DNA of 64,000 bases. Source: Homarus americanus. Its lineage: Eukaryota > Arthropoda > Malacostraca > Decapoda > Nephropidae. The stretch is taken from assembly GCF_018991925.1 (NCBI RefSeq), contig NW_024753884.1, positions 28,951 to 92,950 of the forward strand, in the 5' to 3' direction. Under the pieces are notes generated by a model. It was not told the DNA's origin. It searched no databases and worked only from the letters and a program-made list of their open reading frames with translations. Of the stretch, positions 53,669 to 64,000 are shown in pieces (positions within the stretch are counted from its first letter, which is position 1; every line of letters starts with the position of its first letter). Position numbers and translations under genes: made by a program.

Positions 53669-55941
53669 ACACACACGCCCCTCAACATAACACCCTCCCC
53701 CACACACACACACCCACCCCAACAACCACACCCACCCCAACAACCACCCACCCCAACAACCACACCCACCCCAACAACCACACCCACCCCAACAACCACA
53801 CCCCACCCCAACAACCACACCCACCCCAACAACCACCCACCCCAACAACCACACCCACCCCAACAACCACACCCACCCCAACAGCCACACCCACCCCAAC
53901 AACCACCCACCCCAACAACCACACCCACCCCAACAACCACACCCACCCCAACAACCACACCCCACCCAACAACCACACCCACCCCAACAACCACACCCAC
54001 CCCAACAACCACACCCACCCCAACAACCACACCCACCCCAACAACCACACCCACCCCAACAACCACACCCACCCCAACAACCACACCCACCCCAACAACC
54101 ACACCCACCCCAACAACCACACCCACCCCAACAACCACACCCACCCCAACAACCACACCCACCCCAACAACCACACCCACCCCAACAACCACACCCACCA
54201 ACCACACCCACCCCAACAACCACACCCACCCCAACAACCACACCCACCCCCAACAACCACACACCCACCCCAACACATAACATCCTCCCCACACACCACC
54301 CTCCCCACACACACCACCCTCCCCACACACACCACCCTCCCCCACACACCACCCCCACACACACCACCTCCCCCACACACCCCCAACAACCACACCCACC
54401 ACAAAAACCACACCCACCCCCAACAACCACACCCACCCCAACAACCACACCCACCCCAACAACCACACCCACCCCAACAACCACACCCACCCCAACAACC
54501 ACACCCACCCCAACAACCACACCCACCCCAACAACTCACACCCAGACACACACACACACACACACACCTCAACATAACACCCCCCCACACACACCCCAAC
54601 ATAACATCCTCCCCACACACACCACCCCCCACACACCCCCCAACAACCACACCCCACCACAAAACACACACACCCCCAACATAACACCCTCCCCCCCCCA
54701 CACACACACACACACCCCAACATAACACCCTCCCCAACACACACACACACACCCCAACAACCACACCCCCAACAACCACACCCCCCAACAACCACACCAA
54801 CAACCACCCCCCAACAACCACACCCCCAACAAGAACACACACACCCCAACATAACACCCCCCACACACACACACCCCAACATAACACCCTCCTCACCCCC
54901 AACAACCACACCCACCAACAAAACACACACCCCCCAACATAACACCCTCCCCACACACACCCCCCCAACATAACACCTCCCCACACACACCCCAACATAA
55001 CACCTCCCCACACACCCCAACAACCACACCCACCACAACAACCACACCCACCAACAACCACACCCACCACAACAACCACACCCACCAACAACCACACCCC
55101 ACCAACAACCACACACACCAACAACCACACACACACCCCAACATAACACCCTCCCACACACCCCAACATAACACCTCCCCACACACACACCCAACATAAC
55201 ACTCTCCCCACACACAACACCCTCCCCACACACACACACCCCAACATAACACCCTCCCCACACACACCCCAACATAACACCCTCCCCACACACACACCCC
55301 AACATAACACCTCCTCACACACAACACCCTCCCCACACACACACACCCCGCACAACACCCTCCCCACACACACACCCCAACATAACACCTCCCCACACAC
55401 ACACCCCAACATAACACCTCCCCACACACACACCCCAACATAACACCCTCCCCACACCACACCCCAACATAACACCCCCACACACACACCCCAACATAAC
55501 ACCCTCCCCACACACACACCCCAACATAACACCTCCCCCACACACACACACACACCCCAACATAACACCCTCCCCACACACACACACACACCCCAACATA
55601 ACACCCTCCCCACACACACACACCCCAACATAACACCTCCTCACACACCCCAACATAACACCCTCCCCACACACACCCCAACATAACACCCCTCCCCACA
55701 CACACCCCCAACATAACACCTCCCCACACACACCCCAACAACCACACCCACCAACAACCACACCCCAACAACCACACACACCCCAACATAACACCTCCCC
55801 ACACACACACACACCCAACATAACACCCTCCCCACACACACCCCAACATAACACCCTCCCCACACACACCCCAAACAACCACACCCACCAACAACCACAC
55901 CCACCAACAACCACACCCACCAACAACCACACCCACAACAA

Positions 55942-55981
<40 letters not shown>

Positions 55982-56651
55982 CCACACACACACACCCAAC
56001 ATAACACCTCCCCAACATAACACCCTCCCACAAACCCCAACATAACAACCTCCCCCACACACACACACACCCCAACATAACACCCCAAACACACACACAC
56101 ACACAAACACCAACCCCACACATGCACACACACACACACGCACACACACACGCACGCACACACACACACACGCACGCAAGCACGCACACACACACACGCA
56201 CACACACCCGCACATGCACACACACCCGCACACACACCCACGCACACACACCCACGCACACACCCACGCACACACACCCACCCACACACACCCACACACA
56301 CACACATCCACCAACCACCCACACACACACCCACCCACACACACACCCACCACACACACACACCCACCCACCCACACACCCACCCACACCCACACCACAC
56401 ACACACACACACACCACCCACAACCACACACACACACACCCACCCACAACCACACACACAACCACACACACCCCCCAACATCACACCCACCAACAACCAT
56501 GCACACACACACACACACCCCCAACATCACACCCACCAACAACCATGCACACACACACACCCCAATATAACACTCTCCACACACACCCTCCACACACACA
56601 CACACACCCCAACATCATACACACCCCAACATCATACACACACACACCCCA

Positions 56652-56688
<37 letters not shown>

Positions 56689-56761
56689 CACCTCACACAC
56701 ACACACACACCCCAACATCACACACACACACACACACCCAAACATCACACACACCCCAACA

Positions 56762-56799
<38 letters not shown>

Positions 56800-56870
56800 C
56801 AACATCACACACACCCCAACATAACACACACCCCAACATAACACACACCCCAACATAACACACACACACT
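53669..56870. repeat. CA-strand satellite block (three sub-families)
   Basis: About 3.2 kb of C/A-only sequence. At 53690-54540 the unit is CCCCAACAACCACACCCA (18 bp). At about 54540-56100 units mix CCCCAACATAACACCCTCCC with (CA)n of variable length, about 26-32 bp each. At 56100-56870 it is (CA)n with CG and CCCA variants and CCCCAACATCACA units. All long frames here (Thr-His-Pro and, on the other strand, Gly-Val-Cys-Trp) are repeat artefacts. Confidence 0.97.
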
Positions 56871-56935
56871 GTAATGGGCCTCTGTCTCATCAACAGAACA
56901 TATTATATAAATGGGTCAATACATCTGATATTATA

Positions 56936-58468
56936 CAGTATTACCCCGCTTCTCTGCTTTTCACTTTCTGATTTCTCATGTACGGTGCCTGCAGAACCAA
57001 CTTTCACTTTCCGCAGTTCATCTACCCTTCTCACGTGAAGTATAATTTTTTTTTTTATAGCTCATAAAATTCATACATTACCGGCGAATATAATTAACAT
57101 TCCTGGAATTCTTACAATTTGATGATCATTTTGAATATAAACATCATAGATTTTGCATTAGACATACAAATTTTAGATCTAATGTTTACTCTGAGTAAAT
57201 ATGTTATCTTTTGTGCAAAATATATGACATTTATATTCAAAATATTCCTGGTCTTACAAGGAATCCAGCAATGTCAATTATATTAGCCTCTTTAGTCTGA
57301 GGTATTATTTATTACTAAAAAGGTAAATATTCTGGTTTTCCATTTATCTGGTAGGGAGGTTGGTGGGGGAGGGAGGGACCGACGACCATCTGTACGTGTG
57401 AAGAATATTTTTTTATATAAACTGAAGATATTTGTTTAGCTCATAAAATTCATACAAATTGACAGAATATAATTTACATTGCTGGAATTCTTACAATTTG
57501 ATGATCATTTTGAATATAAACATCATAGATCTTGCATTAGACATACAAATTTTAGATCTAATGTTTACTCTTGAGTAAATATGTTATCTTTTGTGCAAAA
57601 TATATGACATTTATATTCAAAATGTTCCTGGTCTTACAAGGAATCGCAATGTCAATTATATTATCCTATTTTGGTGCAGGTATTATTTGTTACTAAAAGT
57701 TAAAATTAGTTTTTTCCCAACATTTCTCTGGTAGGGAAGGAAGGTGGGGTGGGGGTTGGGTTGGGACTGACGACCATCTGGCGCTGTTGGAAGAGAGCAA
57801 GTTAGGGTACTTTGATTGACAGATAGTGTCGTTGAAATATTTTTTTTATTAACTGAAGTTATTTGTTTTAGCTCATAAAATTCATACAAATTACTGGACC
57901 AGAATATAATTTACATTGCTGGAATTCTTACAATATGATGATCATTTTGAATATAAACATAATGGATTTTGCATTAGATATACAAATTTAGATTTAATGT
58001 AATAATTTGGTTTACACAAAGCAAGTATTTTATCTTTTTTGCAAAATATATGAAGTTTACATTCAAAATATTCTGACCTGCAAGGAATCCAGAAATGTCA
58101 ATTATATTATATCTTTAGTCTGAGGTATTATTTATAACTAAACGTTAAAATCTAGTGTTTCACCCAATCATTTCTCAAGAGGTAGGGGCCAGTGAGCTGG
58201 GAGAAGGGTGGGGGATTTGAGTCTATTATTTGAATGGACATTAACCTGGCGACTGTATTTCTCTTAAATATTAATTGTGTGAGCATTTCCATCATAAAAT
58301 TTAGATGTTATTTTTACTACAACATAGGTATTGTGTCGGAAAAAGTGGAGTTTGGGGTCGGGCCAGTCTCTATGGAATTAATCCCATATGTTCTGTTGCT
58401 CCATTCTGTGATTTCACTTTCGCAGTACCCTGTGGGTTCAATTGACCGCGTAAATCGGGGTACTACTG
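56936..58468 (+). mobile_element. Tigger A derivative with three foldback units, opposite orientation
   Basis: TIRs CAGTATTACCCCGCTTCTCT and (minus) CAGTAGTACCCCGATTTACG, with TA at 56934-56935 and 58469-58470. The right flank (58230-58468) is the inverse of the Tigger A flank at 300-470. The interior has three foldback units starting at GCTCATAAAATTCATAC (57060, 57440, 57872), each an imperfect inverted repeat of about 380-430 bp with a G-rich spacer. No transposase. Confidence 0.88.
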
Positions 58469-58470
58469 TA

Positions 58471-59616
58471 TTCAGATTCACCACCCTGTAACTTTCTACT
58501 GTCTATGAGTAAGACATGAGCTGGACACGTGAGCGGGCAACTCTCCCAGGAGGGAGTGACCCATAGTCAGCATTTCTGTAAGCCTGCACAGCGAGGCCCT
58601 CACTCTTTAGTCGCTCACAACAACTTATATCGTAAGGACGTGACCTAACGTTTATAACACATAAACGCCGTCCCTTTCTCATTCACTCTTAAACAGAGGA
58701 ACTTACGGTCGATGTACACTCAGGAATTATATATACAACCCTTTTATAATAAAACAAGGAACTACCGTTTGGGTTTCGTTACTTAAACCCAAATAATAAA
58801 TATATGTGAACGGCCTGGTTAATTGCACAAGCAGCCGATTCATATAGGTGGCAAGCGGTGTGTACGGATTCTTCAAACTGGTAGTCGTATGATCAGTCTG
58901 TGTTTTGAGAAAAACTGAAAACACACAGCAGTGACGCGTTACATAATCCGAGTATTTAAAACTATATCCCGTATTGAGACGATATTTAGTGAGTGCTCCT
59001 TATCTCTATCACATACAAACATGTGCAGAATTCGTAATATACATAAATTACAGCCTGTTGGTAAATATCCAGATTGTGCCGGTTGAAGTAGACCCCACTT
59101 AGCATTTTCTAGTTACAGTGTTGCAGTGTTGAAGAAAGGTTTCATAACCTGGACTAACAATTGGTATTTCACGAGCAGCTGAACAGTTTTGTTGTGTCGC
59201 GAGCGTTAATTACGAAGTTCTGGTGTCATCATACAAGATCTCCATATATACGTAGACTGTGAAGACTTGGCACACGGCAGTCTCACTAGCGACCTAGCAA
59301 CGACCAGAGTGACAACCAATCATCAGCAGTTTCTGATCGACGGTGGAGAAACTCCCCTAGTTTGAAGTGGACTCGTCTCTCGCCAAGGTAGAAGCGTCTC
59401 ATCGTTGCCAACGAAACCAGGAGCAGCGGGCGCATCACCAGGAAGAGGCCCCGCCCACCCTCCACCCAAGACTCAACTCAGAATTTGGCTTAAAGGATCA
59501 CGTTTTCTATACAGACGTAACACCCTGTATAAATAGGTATTTAAATTACATAATTCTACACACATGAACACGTTCGAGAGATATTTTCACACAGATAGGT
59601 TCGTCGGATAGGATTA
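58471..59616. other. Unassigned sequence, possibly LTR-derived
   Basis: About 1.15 kb of balanced composition with no long reading frame. CCTGTATAAATAGG near 59523-59536 resembles a TATA box. It lies on the 3' side of the minus-strand gypsy fragment at 61781, so it might be that element's LTR. No second copy is present to test this. Confidence 0.3.
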
Positions 59617-60001
59617 CAGTGACCCCTCGTTTAAGCGAACACCTCGGTTAACGTAATTTCGATTAACGAACTACCTTCCATGAGGATCTTCAATTCGGTT
59701 AACGAAAAAAATTGGTTAACAGTTCTTATGAACCGACCTCAACATGTTTTGCTTGCACTGATCAGGCAACCAGCTTTAGTATCAGTCCGCCAATACATTA
59801 ATCGGTTCTAGGGCTTAAATTCCTTACTATTTTAGTAAATATCAAGAAGTTTATACTATTCAATAATTTTAAAAGTTTAATATTCAATTTTTTAGTCATT
59901 TTAACAATTATTGAACATAACTGAAGGTAAAGTGACTAGTTTAATGCGCGGCATCCAGCCTCTTAACACAGCAAACAGGAGTTAGTCTCTGTTTTCACTG
60001 G
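59617..60001 (+). mobile_element. Tigger B end, cut by satellite
   Basis: CAGTGACCCCTCGTTTAAGC follows TA (59615-59616). TCGGTTAACG motifs recur. The sequence parallels 63496-63890 up to TCTCTGTTTTCA and stops at about 60001, where GT-rich satellite begins. Confidence 0.88.
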
Positions 60002-60990
<989 letters not shown>

Positions 60991-61210
60991 AGTGTGTGTG
61001 TGTGGGGGAGGGTGTTATGTTGGGGGTGTGTGTGTTTTGTTGGTGGGTGTGGTTGTTGGGGGTGTGTGGGAGGGTGTTATGTTGGGGTGTGTGGGAGGGC
61101 GTTATGTGTGTGTGTGTGATGTTGGTGTGTGTGTGTGTGGGGTGGGGTGGGGGTGGGTGGGGGTGGGGGTGGGTGGGGGTGGGGGTGGGTGGTGTGTGTG
61201 TGGTTTGTGT

Positions 61211-61256
<46 letters not shown>

Positions 61257-61780
61257 TTGTGGGTGGCTGTGGGTGGGTGGGTGGTGTGTGTGTGTGGTTG
61301 GGTGTTGTGTGTGTGTGTGTGTTTGGGGTGTTATGTTGGGGGGTGTGTGTGTGTGTGTGTGTTTGGGGTGTGTGGGAGGGTGTTATGTTGGGGTGTGTGT
61401 GGGGGTGTTTGTTGGGGGTGTGTGTGTGTGGGGAGGGTGTTTGGGGTGTGTGTGGGAGGGTGTTATGTTGGGGGTGTGTGTGTGGGGAGGGTGTTATGTT
61501 GGGGTGTGTGTGTGTTGTTGTGGTGTGTGTGGTTGTTGGTGGGTGTGGTTGTTGGGGTGTGTGTGGGGAGGTGTTATGTTGGAGTGTGTGTGGTTGTTGG
61601 TGGGTGTGGTTGTTGGGGTGTGTGTGGCGGGGGTGTTATGTTGTGGGTGTGTGTGTGTGTGTGTGTGGGGAGGGTGTTATGTTGGGGTGTGTGTGTGGGG
61701 AGGGTGTTATGTTGGGGTGTGTGTGTGGTTGTTGGTGTGTGTGGTTGTTGGTGGGTGTGGTTGTTGGGGTGTGTGTGGGT
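60991..61780. repeat. GT-strand satellite block
   Basis: Units of GGGAGGGTGTTATGTTGGGG plus (GT)n and GTGGTTGTTGGTGGGT occur, the exact inverse of the units at 54.5-56.1 kb. It ends abruptly at about 61780 inside gypsy RNase H coding sequence. Confidence 0.96.
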
Positions 61781-62810
61781 TGCTGCTAACGTTTCTAAAA
61801 GCGTCACCGAATAACGTGTTTCAGCATCAATTAGTTTGCGACTTGCAAATGCTATCACTCTAAACTTCCTACGCGTATCCTCTTGCATGAGCACTGCTCC
61901 GACTCCAATTCTGGAAGCGTCAGTACAGAGAGTGAAAGGTTGAGTGTAGTCTGGGAATGCTAGAACCGGGGCATTGGTAAGCGCTATCTTCAATGCCGTA
62001 AAACTATCTTCGTGTTCAGCATCCCATATAAACATTGCATCTTTTTTGAGCAATCTCGTTAGGGGCGATGCTAATGTTGCATAGTTCTTGATAAAGGAAC
62101 GATAATATCCAGATAAGCCGATAAAGCTACGCACATGATCATTTGAGGTAGGACGCAGAACTGAGATACAGCTTTGACTTTATCATTAACTGTATGTATG
62201 CCCTCACCGTCAACTACATGACCAAGAAAATGGATTCTGGATTTTAAAAACTCGCACTTCGAGAGTTTTATTTTGAGGCCTGCTGTGGAAAGTTTGTCCA
62301 ACACTTCACGCAGTTTAATCAGATGGGAATCGACGTCCGTACTGACTACTATTAGATCATCCAAATAAGCGCAGACTGTGTTACCAATTAGTCCGGCAAA
62401 CAGGGTGTTGATCATTCTTTGAAATGTTAGTGGGGCATTTCTGAGACCAAATGGCATTCGTAGAAACTCAAAGTGGCCTAGAGGCGTGCTAAATGCCGTG
62501 ATTTCTCGTAATTTCTCATAGAGTGGTATTTGCCAATACCCACTAAGCAAATCTAAGTTGCTAAATACCGCATTATCCTTGCCTAAGGATTGCAATATGT
62601 CGCTCAAGATAGGCATAGGGTACCTATCAGGGATCGTTTGATCATTGACGCGCCTGAAATCTATAACAGGGCGCCATCCACCATCCTTTTTCGGGACGAG
62701 GAATAATGGGCTATTAAAGGGGGATTTTGAGTGTCTAATAACATTCTCATCTAACATACCCTGTACCATATCTTGCACTACAGCGCGCTGGCTATGAGGT
62801 AGTCTATTCT
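61781..62810 (-). pseudogene. Gypsy5 pol fragment: RT and start of RNase H
   Basis: Minus strand: SPFNSPLFLVPKKDGGWRPV with IDFRRVNDQTIPDRYPMP, SNLDLLSGYWQIPLYEKLRE, STPLGHFEFLRMPFGLRNAP, CAYLDDLIVVSTDVDSHLIK (catalytic YLDD), FLGHVVDGEGIH. After a frameshift near 62130: RSFIGLSGYYRSFIKNYATL and RNase H FTLCTDASRIGVGAVLMQED with ETRYSVTLLETLA. It then meets the satellite. The RT motifs are intact, so this copy is better preserved than Gypsy4. The upstream protease and gag are not present. Confidence 0.92.
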
Positions 62811-62846
62811 TTCGTCATCTGATCCTTGTATATGTAAGAACTAATT

Positions 62847-63360
62847 TTATTCTTCTGGGGGTGTAGCTGTAAACAAGGATTTTCTCTTTACTTGTGAGGA
62901 GGAACTTGGTCTTGAAGGAGGATCATCTGGTGTTGTTGGTCTACTTGAGGTGGGTGTTGTCGCTCTATATGTAGATGTTGGTGTAGGAGTTCGAAAATAT
63001 GAACTAACAGATGGATGGTCCGGTCCTTCTCTGCACACTCCGAAATACTACTAGTTGGTTTAGGTTACTTGGCAGGTGTTTTGACATCTATTGCTTTTGG
63101 TGAGTCAGGTGACTCACAAATAGTTTCCTCATCAGAATCACCTTCCTCTTGTCTTTTTTTCAATATTTAAATATTTCAGTTTAATGCTATCACCACATTT
63201 ATTACACTTTTCATTATGTTTGGCCATTCGTGTGCCATTTTTTGCCAAAATCAGGTTGCAAAAATTGCATTTTACCTTTGGAGTTTTTGAGTTCTCTGAG
63301 ATGTTTTTAAAAAGACTGGCCACAGCACTCTTCTTTCTTCCAGGCATGTTTTCAATAAAT
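62847..63360 (-). pseudogene. BED zinc-finger fragment, probably the hAT transposase N-terminus
   Basis: The ATG at 63347 starts MPGRKKSAVASLFKNISENS, followed by VKCNFCNLILAKNGTRMAKH and NEKCNKC, a BED-type finger (C-x2-C ... H-x4-C). After a frame break a Ser/Thr/Pro-rich tail (SSYFRTPTPTSTYRATTPTS) ends at 62847. No catalytic domain follows; Gypsy5 begins instead near 62810. It is unlike the finger at 52070, so it comes from a different family. Confidence 0.6.
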
Positions 63361-63495
63361 TCTTATTTTCAAAAAAAATATAGCTACTGCTGAATGAGAC
63401 AATATAAGGTTAAATATAACACTGTCTAGAAAATACAATGCCAAGTCTATATATAGATTATTCCATGGGTGGAGCAAGATGACAAAAAAAGAATA

Positions 63496-64000
63496 CAGTG
63501 GTCCCTCGGTTAACGAGCGCCTCGGTTAACGAGATTTCGGTTAACGATTTACTTTCCATAAGATTCTTAACTTCGGTTAACGAGCAATCCCTCGATTAAT
63601 GAGTTTTTTACGAGCCGACTTCAACATGTTTTCGCTTGCATTTGGCGGTCCACCAGCTGTAGTATTAGTCCGCCAATACAGTACAGTAATCGGTTTTAGG
63701 GTTTAAGTTCCTTACTATTTTAGTAAATATCAAGAAGTTTATACTATTCAATAATTTTAAAGGTTTAATATTAACTTTTTTAGTCATTTTAACAATTATT
63801 GAACATAATTGAAGGTAAAGAAACTAGTTTCTGGTGTGCCATCCAGCCTGTTAACACTCAAGACAGGCGTTAGTCTCTCTCTGTTTTCAGTGAAGGTAAC
63901 ATCTTGCTTGAGACTCTCTTCAACTGAACGCTTTTTTTCTGTGTTTCCAAGCAAATTATTGGTCATTTTGAAATATATTTTACATATTGACAATATATAA
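63496..64000 (+). mobile_element. Tigger B left end, continuing past the window
   Basis: CAGTGGTCCCTCGGTTAACG follows TA (63494-63495). TCGGTTAACGA-type motifs occur four to five times in the first 110 bases. The sequence follows the inverse of 20390-20815 closely, so the transposase N-terminus should lie just outside the window on the plus strand. Confidence 0.92.

Noticed and set aside
53570..56865. Long Gly/Val/Cys/Trp and Thr/His/Pro frames that look like silk or membrane proteins
   Set aside because: All are 18-bp and ~28-bp satellite units translated in several frames on both strands.
53669..56870. Telomeric or subtelomeric repeat
   Set aside because: The units are not TTAGG or TTAGGG and the block lies between TEs; the resemblance is only in G/T richness.

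Overview
This window is eukaryotic DNA with no host gene that I can recognise. It is transposable elements (TEs) inserted inside other TEs, separated by very long microsatellites and minisatellites. The mix points to an arthropod, most likely a decapod crustacean: many pogo/Tigger families using TA targets, Ty3/gypsy elements, a 5'-truncated LINE ending in TTCTTATG repeats, and (AT)n and (GT)n tracts of hundreds of bases. The organism is inferred from TE content only. Family letters below (Tigger A, B and so on) are my labels for this window.

Layout. 1-4.6 kb: five (AT)n tracts alternate with short TA-targeting elements. 4.7-7.0 kb: a decayed Tigger A with a recognisable transposase. 8.1-9.7 kb: a 20-bp minisatellite. 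9.7-25.1 kb: a four-level nest. A deleted Tigger C holds Gypsy3; the 3' LTR of Gypsy3 is split by Tigger B; Tigger B carries two young gypsy elements, Gypsy1 and Gypsy2. Four of these junctions have exact target-site duplications. 25.5-28.9 kb: Tigger E with large tandem repeats and a nested Tigger I. 29.5-35.9 kb: a second nest (Tigger J, then Tigger F, then Tigger A, then a LINE; Tigger G also sits in a tandem array inside F). 36.4-39.3 kb: Tigger K and a LINE holding a SINE. 39.6-49.0 kb: Gypsy4 split by Pogo D, which holds a SINE, a Tigger A and a long-TIR element; a Tigger B MITE lies downstream in Gypsy4. 50.7-53.7 kb: a hAT remnant. 53.7-61.8 kb: CA-strand and GT-strand satellite blocks in opposite orientation around a Tigger A derivative. 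61.8-64.0 kb: a gypsy pol fragment, a BED-finger fragment and the start of another Tigger B.

Coding content. Every transposase and polymerase gene here is broken or deleted. The only long intact reading frame is in Gypsy1 (828 codons). It joins Gag, zinc knuckle, protease and the ends of integrase across in-frame deletions, and contains no reverse transcriptase. Several pogo-type derivatives keep only the DNA-binding N-terminus, or only the N- and C-terminal ends, of the transposase. Tigger A, B and C end in PCNA-binding-like (PIP-box) motifs. The nesting order gives a relative history, and LTR divergence agrees with it: about 3% substitutions plus an indel for the outer Gypsy3, against well under 1% for the inner Gypsy1 and Gypsy2.

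All calls come from reading the sequence; no database search was run. Boundaries given with a TA or 5-bp duplication are exact to a base or two. Others are approximate.
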